In this document: positions 48,201-56,028 of the stretch, in pieces
How the letters are laid out: every line of letters starts with the position of its first letter
Position numbering within the stretch: position 1 is the stretch's first letter
DNA from: Sphingomonas panacis
GTDB taxonomy: Bacteria > Pseudomonadota > Alphaproteobacteria > Sphingomonadales > Sphingomonadaceae
NCBI RefSeq assembly: GCF_001717955.1
Contig: NZ_CP014168.1
Span: 3,009,501-3,073,500 of the forward strand
Length of the DNA stretch: 64,000 bases
Direction: 5' to 3'
The notes under the pieces: generated by a model
Seen by the model: only the letters and a program-made list of their open reading frames with translations
What the model was told of the DNA's origin: nothing
Database searches by the model: none
Position numbers and translations under genes: made by a program

Positions 48201-48761
48201 CTGGGCGAACTCGACATTCCCGACGACGGCAAATCGCGCGCCGGGGCGATGATGGCGGTGCTGGTGGAGGACGCGCGCTGGCGCACCTCGGCGCGCGGAC
48301 GGCGCTACCTGATGGCGACGCTGTCCGATCCCTCGGGCCAGTTCATCGCGACCTGTTTCGACGATGTCGTCGCCGCCGATCTGGAGGAGGCCGCACGTGA
48401 AGGCGCGTGCGGGCTGCTGACGGTGGAACTCGATCGCCGGCCAGGCGAGGAGACGCCGCGCGTTTCGGTCAAGCGGCTGCAGCGGTTCGATTCGCTGGCG
48501 ACCGCAGCGCGCTTCGTGCTCGACCTCACCGTGGAGGCGCCTGCGGCGATGCAGACGCTTGCCGGCGTTCTCGCCGACCATCGCGGCGCGCGCGGCGAAG
48601 TATGGGCTAAGGCGGCGATGCCGGACGGCGGGTTCGCGCGCGTGCTGCTCGGCCGCGACTTCCTGCTCGATCAGGAACTCGCGACGCGGATCGAGGGACT
48701 GCCCGGGATCAGCGGCGTCGCGTTGAAGACGTCAGAAACGCGGCTGGCGCTGGTCGGGTAA
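45267..48761 (+). CDS. dnaE: DNA polymerase III subunit alpha
   Basis: Replicative polymerase of 1164 residues. It starts MAHSAFVPLRIFSCYTMLDGA, the PHP domain, in which the metal-binding histidines of the canonical HLHVHTEYS pattern are replaced. The palm has the acidic cluster MPDFDIDFCE (Asp401, 403, 405) and Asp544 in QFDMKYVE. VGPGRGSGAGSVVAW, FGKLKARAVLKDTGRV and KSHAAAYALLAYQTAWLKAHHP are conserved. The helix-hairpin-helix and OB domains follow. The ATG at 45267 is preferred over an earlier start because the conserved FVPLR follows it directly. Confidence 0.95.
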   Translation: MAHSAFVPLRIFSCYTMLDGAIDPKAIAKRAQELGFPAAALTDRNGLYAAMAYSDAAKKAGVQPVIGTMLGVARPDLPEGVEPVFDWLALYAQDEAGYRNLCELVSKAHLDRPLEHAPHVSFEMLARHTDGLIALTAGREGGLARLFAEDQPARALAYADRLQALFADRLYIELTRRLDPIEGKAEAPLLDLAYARDLPLVATNPCCFAEADFVEAHDAMLCIASSSYLASEDRPRSSPDAWMKPAAEMRTLFADLPEAIANTLVVAQRCAVAAPYRKPILPSLAGDREGEAEALRVTSRSGLEARLAKAKITDPALRATYAERLEFELDVIISMGFPGYFLIVGDFIKWAKDHDIPVGPGRGSGAGSVVAWALTITDLDPIKLGLLFERFLNPERVSMPDFDIDFCETRRGEVIRYVQEKYGRDQVAQIITFGKLKARAVLKDTGRVLQMSYGQVDRLAKLVPNFPADPWTLDRAMNGVSELVAEYKGNAGVKHLLDLAMKLEGLPRHSSTHAAGVVIGDRPLAELVPLYRDPRSDMPVTQFDMKYVEGAGLVKFDFLGLKTLSVLQKAVQMLADRGVTIDLSALEWDDEGVYKLLQKGDTVGVFQLESEGMRRTLAAVKPSNFGDIIALVSLYRPGPMDNIPSFGRRKNGQEPIEYPHALLEPILAETYGIFVYQEQVMQATQILAGYSLGGADLLRRAMGKKIKAEMDAQRAIFVAGCAEHNQIPAAKANELFDLIDKFAGYGFNKSHAAAYALLAYQTAWLKAHHPHEFFAASMCYDMALTDKLSIFVDDMRRLGVAILPPDINRSEAEFSVEDTGSEESHGLAVRYALGALKSVGEAAMEKLIVEREANGKFATLDDLAHRVDPRLLNKRQLETLAGAGAFDAFTPNRAGIHAAAETILATASRVQSMRASGQGGLFGGEDAAEPPIRLPNAHWPLAERMEAEKEAFGFYFSAHPVDRHGHLARMHGARSYATLGELDIPDDGKSRAGAMMAVLVEDARWRTSARGRRYLMATLSDPSGQFIATCFDDVVAADLEEAAREGACGLLTVELDRRPGEETPRVSVKRLQRFDSLATAARFVLDLTVEAPAAMQTLAGVLADHRGARGEVWAKAAMPDGGFARVLLGRDFLLDQELATRIEGLPGISGVALKTSETRLALVG

Positions 48762-48791
48762 TACCGGCAGACGGCTCCCCATCTGCCGGTA
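48762..48791. terminator. Hairpin between convergent dnaE and azoreductase genes
   Basis: TACCGGCAGA (48762-48771) pairs perfectly with TCTGCCGGTA (48782-48791). It starts on the base after the dnaE stop and ends six bases before the azoreductase stop. No T run is seen. Confidence 0.6.
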
Positions 48792-48797
48792 GCGGCG

Positions 48798-49376
48798 TCA
48801 GGCGGCGAGCCGATCGATCGCCTGATGCGCGCTGTCGAGCGCGGCGGCGAGGTGTTCGGGTCCGGCCGCAACGCCTTCCGCGATCACGAATTCGGGCGGA
48901 GCGCCGAGGAAACCGAACACGCCACCCAGCAACGTCTCGAGGTGTTCGAAAACAGCCGCCGGTGCGCCCGGACCGTAGAAATTGCCGCGTGACACCACGA
49001 TGATGATGCGCTTGCCCGGAATCAGGCCGGTGACACCGTCGGGGCCGTAGCTGAAGGTGCGGCCGCGAACGACGACTCGGTCGATCCATGCCTTGAGCTG
49101 GCTCGGAATGGTGAAGTTGTACATCGGCGCGCCGATCACGACGACATCGGCAGCGAGGAATTCTTCGAGGATCGCGCTGCTGGCGGCAGCGGCTTCGCTC
49201 TCGCCACCCGGGTACGATGCCAGATCGAGATGCGGCAGCGGCGCCGCCGCGAGATCGCGCTTGGTGACTGCGGTGGCGGGATCGGCCGCGACCAATTTCG
49301 CGACGACCGCCTCGGTGAGCGGCCGCGATACCGAGCTTGCGCCGGTGATGCTGGAGTCGATCTGGAGCAGTTTCAT
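48798..49376 (-). CDS. azoR: FMN-dependent NADH-azoreductase
   Basis: Flavodoxin-fold quinone or azo reductase of 192 residues. MKLLQIDSSITGASSVSRPLTEAVVAKL is the FMN phosphate-binding start; APMYNFTIPSQLKAWIDRVVVRGRTFSYG and VSRGNFYG are strongly typical of AzoR. Probable role in detoxifying quinones or electrophiles. It is divergent from the HxlR-family gene, which is likely its regulator. Confidence 0.9.
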   Translation of the reverse strand: MKLLQIDSSITGASSVSRPLTEAVVAKLVAADPATAVTKRDLAAAPLPHLDLASYPGGESEAAAASSAILEEFLAADVVVIGAPMYNFTIPSQLKAWIDRVVVRGRTFSYGPDGVTGLIPGKRIIIVVSRGNFYGPGAPAAVFEHLETLLGGVFGFLGAPPEFVIAEGVAAGPEHLAAALDSAHQAIDRLAA

Positions 49377-49457
49377 TTTTTCAAAGTCTCCGGTATAGAA
49401 ATGTAACCGGGGCCGGATATGTTACCGCAAGTACCCGACGCGCAAGGAGGCACTATT

Positions 49458-49850
49458 TTGTCACTCGGTCACATCGATGTGCCTGATCTCGACCCGGTCG
49501 ACATCCACGCTGGCTGCAAGACCGTTACGCCGCTACTCGCGCGCATCGGTGACAAATGGAGCATCCTGGTGGTGATGGTGCTGTCCGCCGGGCCGCGCCG
49601 CTTCAACGAACTCAAGCGGCTGATCGACGGCATCTCGCAGCGGATGCTCACGCATACGCTGCGCAGCCTCGAACGTGACGGGCTGGTCAGCCGCACCGTC
49701 TTCCCGACGATCCCGCCGCGCGTCGACTATGAACTGACCCCGCTCGGCCACTCGCTGCGCGTGCCGGTCAAGGCGCTCGGGCTGTGGGTGATGGAGAATA
49801 AGGACGAGATCACGCGCTCGCGCGAGGCATTCGACGGTCGCGAGGACTGA
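49458..49850 (+). CDS. HxlR family transcriptional regulator
   Basis: A 130-residue winged-helix protein: CKTVTPLLARIGDKWSILVVMVLSAGPRRFNELKRLIDGISQRMLTHTLRSLERDGLVSRTVFPTIPPRVDYELTPLG is diagnostic, with one Cys near the start that could sense oxidants as in related proteins (HypR, QorR). The TTG at 49458 lies eight bases after a perfect AAGGAGG and leaves room for a shared promoter with azoR; an ATG at 49419 is the alternative. Probably represses the divergent azoreductase gene. Confidence 0.85.
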   Translation: MSLGHIDVPDLDPVDIHAGCKTVTPLLARIGDKWSILVVMVLSAGPRRFNELKRLIDGISQRMLTHTLRSLERDGLVSRTVFPTIPPRVDYELTPLGHSLRVPVKALGLWVMENKDEITRSREAFDGRED

Positions 49851-49876
49851 GGACGCTTCTGTTTCCAGACAAAAAT

Positions 49877-49955
49877 CCGTTCGCCCTGAGCCTGTCGAAG
49901 GGCGTGCCCGAGGCACCGAGGCGTGTGTTGCACGTGCTTCGACGAGCACGAACGG
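49877..49955. repeat. Palindromic repeat pair (CCGTTCGCCCTGAG type)
   Basis: CCGTTCGCCCTGAGCC-TGTCGAAG (49877-49900) pairs with CTTCGACGAGCACGAACGG (49937-49955), the second arm being slightly shortened. It fills the space between the HxlR gene and the radical SAM gene. Confidence 0.75.
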
Positions 49956-49987
49956 GTCTTTTTTGAGTATGATGTTCTTGCAAGCCG

Positions 49988-51058
49988 CTAGAAAAGCTCC
50001 CCCTGCGCGCCCGCCGGCGCCCGGAACAGGTCCGTCCGCAACACCAGCTTCTCGCGCACCAGCCCGTGCTTGCGGCATGCGATCTGGACTCGGGTGCGCA
50101 GCAGCTCCGCCCACGGCCCTTGTCCGCGCATCCGCGTGCCGAAATTGGGATCGTTGTCGCGCCCGCCGCGCAGCGACTGGATCGTCGCCATCACCTTGGC
50201 GGCACGATCGGGGAAATGCTCGTCGAGCCAGGCGCGGAACAGCGGCGCGACTTCGTGCGGCAGGCGCACCGGGATGTAATTGACGCTGCGCGCGCCTGCC
50301 TGCGCCGCGCGCGCGATGAGATGCTCGATCTCGTGATCGGTGATCGCGGGGATGACGGGGGAGATCGAGACATAGGTCGGCACCCCTGCGTCGCTCAGCG
50401 CCTTGACCGCCGCGAGCCGCCGCTCGGGGGTGGGCGCGCGCGGCTCGACTGTCATCGCGGTGCGCGGGTCGAGCGAGGTTACGGAGATCATCACGGCAAC
50501 CAGCCCGCGCTTCGCCATCGGCGCGATCAGATCGAGATCGCGCAGGATGCGATCGGACTTGGTGGTGATGAACACGGGATGCCCGGTCTCGGCGAGCACT
50601 TCGAGGCAGCCGCGCATGATGCGCCATTCGGTCTCGATCGGCTGATAGGGATCGGTGTTGGTGCCGAACGCGATCGGCTGGACGACATAGCCGCGCTTGC
50701 CGAGTTCGGCGCGCAGCAACACAGGCGCATCGGGCTTGGCGAACAGCCGGCTTTCGAAGTCCAGGCCCGGCGAGAGGTCGAGATAGGCGTGGGTCGGCCG
50801 CGCGAAGCAGTAGATGCAGCCATGCTCGCAGCCGCGATACGGGTTGATCGACTGATCGAATCCGATGTCGGGCGAAGTGTTGCGCGTGATGATCGTGCGC
50901 GGCGTGTCGATCGTGACGGTAGTGCGCAAGGGCGCGGCGCCGTCATCGACGATCTCGCGATCGTCGAGCCAGTCGCCATCGGCGGCGCGCTCGGGCAGGT
51001 TGAAGCGGCCGCTCTCGCGGTTGACGGTCGCGCCGCGCGCGGGGCGAGTCTTTGCCAT
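49988..51058 (-). CDS. PA0069 family radical SAM protein
   Basis: A 356-residue radical SAM enzyme (SplB-like). The 4Fe-4S cluster motif CxxxCxxC reads CEHGCIYCFAR, preceded by NPYRGCEHGC as in this family. Further conserved parts are FGTNTDPYQPIE, ETGHPVFITTKSDRILRDLDL and VSISPVIPAITDHEIEHLI. Family function is unknown. The ATG at 51058 is preferred to a TTG seven codons upstream. It is divergent from the VOC protein gene. Confidence 0.85.
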   Translation of the reverse strand: MAKTRPARGATVNRESGRFNLPERAADGDWLDDREIVDDGAAPLRTTVTIDTPRTIITRNTSPDIGFDQSINPYRGCEHGCIYCFARPTHAYLDLSPGLDFESRLFAKPDAPVLLRAELGKRGYVVQPIAFGTNTDPYQPIETEWRIMRGCLEVLAETGHPVFITTKSDRILRDLDLIAPMAKRGLVAVMISVTSLDPRTAMTVEPRAPTPERRLAAVKALSDAGVPTYVSISPVIPAITDHEIEHLIARAAQAGARSVNYIPVRLPHEVAPLFRAWLDEHFPDRAAKVMATIQSLRGGRDNDPNFGTRMRGQGPWAELLRTRVQIACRKHGLVREKLVLRTDLFRAPAGAQGELF

Positions 51059-51109
51059 TGCGCGATTATAGGCGTGCAATTAGAACAATACAAGAACATG
51101 GAGGATGTG

Positions 51110-51445
51110 ATGGCGCGACTCAATTATCTGGAATTGCCGGTTACGGACACCGCGCGGGCGAAAGCGTTTTACGGATCGGCGTTCGGCTGGAGCTTCGCCG
51201 ATTTCGGGCCAACCTATGCGGCGACGACCAGCGGCGACACCGATCTCGGCTTTCAGGCCGATCCGGCGGAAAGGACCGCGGCGGCGTTGCCCGTGATCGA
51301 CGTTGCCGACGTGGACGCGGCACTGGCGGCGGTCGAGGCGGCGGGCGGGGCGATCACGCTGCCGATCGTCGAATATCCGGGCGGCAAGCGCTTCCACTTC
51401 CGCGATCACGACGGGCACGAAATGGCGGTATCGCAGTCCGATTGA
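51110..51445 (+). CDS. VOC family protein (glyoxalase-like)
   Basis: A 111-residue vicinal-oxygen-chelate protein: LNYLELPVTDTARAKAFYGSAFGWSFADFG at the start and PGGKRFHFRDHDGHEMAVSQ at the end form the paired beta-alpha-beta-beta-beta modules. A Glu in LNYLELPV and another in GHEMAV are possible metal ligands. Substrate unknown. ATG at 51110 lies five bases after GGAGG. Confidence 0.82.
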   Translation: MARLNYLELPVTDTARAKAFYGSAFGWSFADFGPTYAATTSGDTDLGFQADPAERTAAALPVIDVADVDAALAAVEAAGGAITLPIVEYPGGKRFHFRDHDGHEMAVSQSD

Positions 51446-51491
51446 CCGTCGCTTGGGGCAGGCGAGACCTCCGCGTAAGGCTTGCTTGTTC

Positions 51492-51574
51492 TCCCGCGCA
51501 AGCGGGAGCCCAGAGGCGCAAGCGCCGTAAAGCGTTGTTTCGCTTGGCTCTGTGTTCCCGCCTGCGCGGGAACA
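51492..51574. repeat. REP-like palindrome pair before ccmC
   Basis: CTCCCGC-GCAA-GCGGGAG (51492-51509) and GTTCCCGC...GCGGGAAC (51555-51574) enclose CCAGAGGCGC and CTTGGCTCTG arms, the same design as at 5989 and 43296. The remaining bases up to 51723 show no gene and presumably carry the ccm promoter. Confidence 0.7.
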
Positions 51575-51723
51575 CACGATCGTATTTGGCATTTGCAAGA
51601 ACTTCGCGAACGTTTCGCGCGATTTCGGGCGCTGGTCTCGCCAGGCAATCCAGCGGCACCGTCTTCACCGCGCCGACGAGTTTGGTTGAGTGTCGCCCCG
51701 CAATTGCCTAGACGTCGGAAATC

Positions 51724-52446
51724 GTGGCTTCCCTTCATGCCCTTGCCAATCCCGCACGCTTCTTGAAGCTGGCGCGGCCACTCACGCCGGCGCTGTTCTG
51801 GGCGGGCGTGGTGCTGATCGCGATCGGCGCATGGGCGGGCCTGACTCAGACGCCGGCGGATTATCTTCAGGGCGAGACGGTGCGCATCCTCTACATCCAC
51901 GTGCCGGCCGCATGGCTCGGCATGGGCGGGTGGAGCGGCATTGCAATGTGTTCGCTCGCCTATCTGGTATGGCGGCATCCGCTGGCGATGGTCGCGGCAC
52001 GCGCGATCGCGTTGCCGGGCGCGGTGTTCGCCGCTTTGTGCCTCGTCACCGGCTCGATCTGGGGACGGCCGACGTGGGGAACGTGGTGGGAATGGGACGG
52101 GCGGCTGACCTCGATGCTGCTGCTGCTGTTCGTCTATCTCGGCTTCATGGCGCTGCTGCGCGCCGATTCCGATCGTGGCGGTGACGGACGCATCCCCGCA
52201 CTCTATGGCCTCGCCGGATCGGTACTGCTGCCGATCATCCGCTATTCGGTGGTGTGGTGGAACACGCTGCACCAGGGCGAGAGCATCGGTCTCACGCGAT
52301 CGAGCATCGACGCGACGATGCTATGGCCGTTGTGGTTCACGCTCGGCGGCTTCTCCTTGTTCTTCGCGAGCGTGGTGCTGATGCGGATGCGGACGATCCT
52401 CGCCATCACCAAGGCCGAGGCGCGGATGCGCCGGATGGCCCGATGA
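51724..52446 (+). CDS. ccmC: Heme exporter protein CcmC
   Basis: Inner-membrane heme-handling protein of 240 residues with six hydrophobic segments. The Trp-rich heme motif is GRPTWGTWWEWDGRLTS (about 115-131); conserved His residues lie in YIHVPAAW and NTLHQGESI. It attaches heme to CcmE. Start is GTG at 51724. First of the ccmC-D-E-F-G-H-I cluster, with four-base overlap to ccmD. Confidence 0.93.
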   Translation: MASLHALANPARFLKLARPLTPALFWAGVVLIAIGAWAGLTQTPADYLQGETVRILYIHVPAAWLGMGGWSGIAMCSLAYLVWRHPLAMVAARAIALPGAVFAALCLVTGSIWGRPTWGTWWEWDGRLTSMLLLLFVYLGFMALLRADSDRGGDGRIPALYGLAGSVLLPIIRYSVVWWNTLHQGESIGLTRSSIDATMLWPLWFTLGGFSLFFASVVLMRMRTILAITKAEARMRRMAR

Positions 52447-52550
52447 GTCCCTGGCCCTTCGTCATCGCCGCTTACACGATCACCGGCCTCGGCGCGGGCG
52501 TGCTGGCGGCGTGGAGCTATCTCGCGATGCGGGGCAGCGAGCGGCGGTGA
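52443..52550 (+). CDS. ccmD: Heme exporter protein CcmD
   Basis: A 35-residue single-span protein (MSPWPFVIAAYTITGLGAGVLAAWSYLAMR) that helps release holo-CcmE from CcmABC. It overlaps the ccmC stop by four bases (ATGA) and the ccmE start by four (GTGA); position and membrane pattern make the call. Confidence 0.85.
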   Translation: MSPWPFVIAAYTITGLGAGVLAAWSYLAMRGSERR

Positions 52551-52981
52551 AAGCGAAGCAGCAACGTATGATTCTCGCCGGCCTCGGGCTGGCGGCGGTG
52601 GCAGCGGCGGCGCTACTGGCGCTGTCGGCGCTCAAGGACCAGGCGTCGTTCTTCTACGCGCCCGGCGACGTGCGGCGTCAGGGTCTTCCGCTCGGCCGCG
52701 CGGTGCGGCTCGGCGGGATGGTCGAGGCCGGGTCGATCAAGCGGCAGGCGGACGGCGTCTCGATCCACTTCGTCGTAGGCGACGGTGTCGCCCGCGTGCC
52801 GGTCAGCTTCCGCGGCATCGCGCCCGATCTGTTCCGCGAGAAGTCGGGCGTGGTGGCGGAAGGATCGTTCAACCCGGACGGCAGCTTCACCGCGACCAAT
52901 CTGCTCGCCAAGCACGATGAAAAGTACATGCCGCCGCAGATGGCCGGCAAAATGCACGAAACCACGACGTTGAAGGAATGA
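52547..52981 (+). CDS. ccmE: Cytochrome c maturation heme chaperone CcmE
   Basis: Periplasmic heme chaperone of 144 residues, anchored by one segment (about 8-28). Heme is bound covalently by His123 in LLAKHDEKYMPP, with Tyr127 as axial ligand. The OB-fold core is FFYAPGDVRRQG...RLGGMVEAGSIKR...VPVSFRGIAPDLFREKSGVVAEG. It starts with GTG overlapping the ccmD stop. Confidence 0.94.
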   Translation: MKAKQQRMILAGLGLAAVAAAALLALSALKDQASFFYAPGDVRRQGLPLGRAVRLGGMVEAGSIKRQADGVSIHFVVGDGVARVPVSFRGIAPDLFREKSGVVAEGSFNPDGSFTATNLLAKHDEKYMPPQMAGKMHETTTLKE

Positions 52982-53007
52982 GCGCGCGCGGTCGCCTTCT
53001 TGTTGCC

Positions 53008-53108
53008 CCCCTCCCTGGAAGGGAGGGGTTGGGGGTGGGTCGGCCTGTGGCGGTCGGCGCGCTTCCTTGTGAGCAACCCACCCCCGGCCCCTCCCTTGCA
53101 GGGAGGGG
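53008..53108. repeat. CCCCTCCCT palindrome pair inside the ccm cluster
   Basis: Two hairpins of identical 9-bp stems, CCCCTCCCT/AGGGAGGGG (53008-53028 and 53088-53108), flank complementary GGGGGTGGGT (53031-53040) and ACCCACCCCC arms (about 53077-53085), so the whole unit can fold into one large structure between ccmE and ccmF. Confidence 0.75.
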
Positions 53109-53135
53109 AGACATGAGTTTCCCCGCGAGGGCCGC

Positions 53136-55097
53136 ATGATCGCCGAAGCCGGCCTCGCCGCTTTGTGGCTCGCCGCCGCGCTGGCGGCGATGCAGTTCGT
53201 GCTCGCCGCGATCGGCGTGCGCCGCGTGCTGGCTGCGCCCGATGACGAGAGCGCGCTGACCACCGACCTGATCGGTGCGGTGCGTCCGGTCGCGATCGTG
53301 CAGGGCGCGCTGGCGGCGCTGGCGATGGCGCTGCTGATCGCGGTGTTCCTGCGCAGCGACATGTCGGTGCTGCTCGTCGCCGAGAACAGCCATTCCGAGA
53401 AGCCTTGGCTTTACAAATTCGCGGGCGCGTGGGGCAATCACGAAGGCTCGATGCTGCTGTGGGTGACGATCCTCGGGCTGGCCGGCGGCGCGGTCGCGAT
53501 CTTCGAACGCAGTCTCGCGCGCGCTACTGTCACCGCGACGCTCGGCGCGCAGGCGCTGATCGCGCTCGGTTTCTACGCCTTCCTGCTGTTCGCCTCGAAC
53601 CCGTTCGCGCGGATCGATCCCGCGCCCGCCGACGGGCAGGGGCTCAACCCGTTGCTGCAAGACCCCGGTTTGGCGTTCCACCCGCCGACGCTGTACATCG
53701 GCTACGTCGGCATTTCGGTGGCGTTCTCCTTCGCGGTCGGCGCGCTCGTGGCGCGCGATGTCGGCCCGGCGTTTGCGCGGGCGATGCGGCCGTGGGTGCT
53801 GGGCGCGTGGATCTTCCTCACGCTCGGCATCACCGCCGGCAGCTACTGGGCCTATTACGAGCTCGGCTGGGGCGGCTGGTGGTTCTGGGACCCGGTCGAG
53901 AACGCCTCGCTGATGCCGTGGCTGGCGGCGACCGCGCTGCTCCATTCGGTGACGGTGCTGGCGACGCGCGATGGTCTGCGCGCCTGGACGGTGATGCTGG
54001 CGGTGGTCGCCTTCTCGATGTCGATGATCGGCACATTCCTGGTGCGATCGGGCATCCTGACGAGCGTCCATGCCTTCGCCGTCGATCCGACGCGGGGCAG
54101 CTTCATCCTCGTGCTGCTGGTGCTCTATATCGGCGGTGCGCTGGCGCTGTTCGCGACCCGCGTCGGCACGGTGCGCGCCGGCAACACGTTCGATCTGGTC
54201 AGCCGCGAGGGCGCTTTGGTCGCCAACAATCTGCTGCTGTCGGTGATCCTCGGCGTGGTGCTGATCGGCACGCTCTACCCGATCGTTGCGGCCGGGTTCG
54301 GCGTGCAATTGTCGGTCGGGCCGCCGTTCTTCGACAAGGCGGCGGGGCCGGTCGCGCTGCTGCTCGTGGTGGTGATGGCGGCGGGGCCGCTGTTGCGCTG
54401 GCGGCGCGATGGCTGGCGGGCGCTGGCGGCGCGGCTGGCGGTGCCGGCGGCGGCCTGCGCGATCGTGCTGGCGGCGGTACTGGTGGTCGCGGGCGGGGTA
54501 TCGCTGCTGCCGCTGCTCGGGCTCGCGCTTGCGGCGGGGCTGGGCGTGGCGAGCGTCGCGCCGCTTTGGGGGCGCAACCTGATCCGCACGCCGTTGTTCA
54601 CCTGGGGAATGGTGGTTGCGCATCTCGGCATCGCGGTGAGCCTCGCCGGCATGGCGTCTGAGAGCGCGTTCACCAAGCAGACGCTGGTCGCGGCGCGCGT
54701 CGGCGAGCCGCAGCAGGTCGGGCCGTATACGGTCACGCTGACCGGAATTTCGCCGGTGATCGGCCCGAACTGGTCGGCGCTCGAGGCGCATCTGACGGCG
54801 CGGCGTGGCGATTCGCCGGCCATCACGCTTCGCCCGCAGTCGCGCTTCTTCACCAATCCCGTCACGGTGACGAGCGAGTCGGCGATCGCGACGCGGTGGG
54901 ACGGGCAATTGTACACCGTGCTCGGCCAGATCGATGGGGCAGGGCGGGTTCAATTGCGCTTGTGGTGGAAGCCGTTCGTGACATTGATCTGGCTCGGCGG
55001 CGCGCTGGTCGCGCTGGGCGGCGCGCTGTCGCTGATCGGGCGATTGCTGCGCGAGCGACGCGCCCGGCATCGTGCCGAAGCGGAGGCTTGGACGTGA
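53136..55097 (+). CDS. ccmF: Cytochrome c heme lyase CcmF
   Basis: Membrane heme lyase of 653 residues that joins heme to apocytochrome c. About 15 hydrophobic segments. The Trp-rich motif WGGWWFWDPVENASLMPW is near residue 246, and NHEGSMLLW, PTLYIGYVG and ARDGLRAWTVMLA are typical. It overlaps ccmG by four bases. Confidence 0.94.
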   Translation: MIAEAGLAALWLAAALAAMQFVLAAIGVRRVLAAPDDESALTTDLIGAVRPVAIVQGALAALAMALLIAVFLRSDMSVLLVAENSHSEKPWLYKFAGAWGNHEGSMLLWVTILGLAGGAVAIFERSLARATVTATLGAQALIALGFYAFLLFASNPFARIDPAPADGQGLNPLLQDPGLAFHPPTLYIGYVGISVAFSFAVGALVARDVGPAFARAMRPWVLGAWIFLTLGITAGSYWAYYELGWGGWWFWDPVENASLMPWLAATALLHSVTVLATRDGLRAWTVMLAVVAFSMSMIGTFLVRSGILTSVHAFAVDPTRGSFILVLLVLYIGGALALFATRVGTVRAGNTFDLVSREGALVANNLLLSVILGVVLIGTLYPIVAAGFGVQLSVGPPFFDKAAGPVALLLVVVMAAGPLLRWRRDGWRALAARLAVPAAACAIVLAAVLVVAGGVSLLPLLGLALAAGLGVASVAPLWGRNLIRTPLFTWGMVVAHLGIAVSLAGMASESAFTKQTLVAARVGEPQQVGPYTVTLTGISPVIGPNWSALEAHLTARRGDSPAITLRPQSRFFTNPVTVTSESAIATRWDGQLYTVLGQIDGAGRVQLRLWWKPFVTLIWLGGALVALGGALSLIGRLLRERRARHRAEAEAWT

Positions 55098-55624
55098 AGG
55101 CCGGCGTGAAGCTGTGGCTGCCCCTGTTCGCGTTCGTCGCGGTGATCGCGATCATTGCCTTGGCGCTGTATCGCCCGGCCGACCGCACCGTCTATTCGGC
55201 GATGATCGGCAAGCCGCTGCCCAAGTTCGACACGCCGCCGCTGCTGCCCGGCAAGCCCGGTCTTACCAGCGCGGCGTTTCATGACGGCAAACCCAAGCTG
55301 CTCAACATCTTCGCGAGCTGGTGCGTGCCCTGTGCTGCCGAAGCGCCGCAACTGATGGCGCTCAAGGCGGCGGGTGTCACGATCGAGGGCGTCGCGATCC
55401 GCGACACCCCGCAGGCGATGCGCGATTTCCTCGCGCGCGGCGGCGATCCCTATGCTGCGATCGGCGACGACAAGGCGAGCGCGGTGCAACTCTCGCTCGG
55501 CTCGTCGGGCGTGCCGGAGAGCTTCCTGATCGATGGCAACGGCACGATCCTGCTCCAGCACGTCGGCGATATCCGCGCCGACGAGGTGCCCGGCATCCTC
55601 GCCAAGCTGGATGCGGCGAAATGA
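55094..55624 (+). CDS. ccmG: Thiol:disulfide interchange protein CcmG/DsbE
   Basis: Membrane-anchored thioredoxin-like protein of 176 residues that keeps apocytochrome c thiols reduced. One membrane segment (about 7-25), then PLLPGKPGLTSAAFHDGKPKLLNIFASWCVPC with the active-site Cys77-Val-Pro-Cys80, and the cis-Pro loop SSGVPESFLID. Start GTG overlaps ccmF by four bases. Confidence 0.93.
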   Translation: MKAGVKLWLPLFAFVAVIAIIALALYRPADRTVYSAMIGKPLPKFDTPPLLPGKPGLTSAAFHDGKPKLLNIFASWCVPCAAEAPQLMALKAAGVTIEGVAIRDTPQAMRDFLARGGDPYAAIGDDKASAVQLSLGSSGVPESFLIDGNGTILLQHVGDIRADEVPGILAKLDAAK

Positions 55625-56028
55625 GGCGGCTCGCGATTGCCCTGTTGCTGCTCGCCGCCGCGCCGGCGTTCGCCGACAGCAACCTGCCGGCGGCACCACT
55701 CGCCAACACCCAACTGTCCGATCCCGCGCAAGAGGCGCAGGCGCAGGCGCTGATGACGACATTGCGCTGCCTCGTCTGTCAGGGCCAGTCGATCGCCGAC
55801 AGCGATGCCGAGATGGCGGGCGACATGCGCGCTCTGGTGCGTCAGCGCATCCAGTCGGGCGAGAAGCCCGCCCAGATCCGCGACTGGCTGGTCGCGCGCT
55901 ACGGCGATTACGTCACCTATGATCCGCCGTTCAGCCTGCTGACCGCCCCGCTCTGGATCGCGCCGCTGGCGCTGATCGTGCTCGGCCTGTGGCTCGCGCG
56001 GGCGAGCTTTCGGAGGCGCCGCCGGTGA
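55621..56028 (+). CDS. ccmH: Cytochrome c-type biogenesis protein CcmH
   Basis: A 135-residue periplasmic thiol-redox protein, with signal peptide (1-18), the active pair Cys50 and Cys53 in LRCLVCQGQSI, and a C-terminal membrane segment (about 107-125). ARYGDYVTYDPPF is the family signature. It overlaps ccmG by four bases and the next gene by one. Confidence 0.93.
   Translation: MRRLAIALLLLAAAPAFADSNLPAAPLANTQLSDPAQEAQAQALMTTLRCLVCQGQSIADSDAEMAGDMRALVRQRIQSGEKPAQIRDWLVARYGDYVTYDPPFSLLTAPLWIAPLALIVLGLWLARASFRRRRR

Noticed and set aside
52887..55070. 727-codon open frame on the minus strand across ccmF
   Set aside because: Arg/Gln/His-rich shadow without domains.
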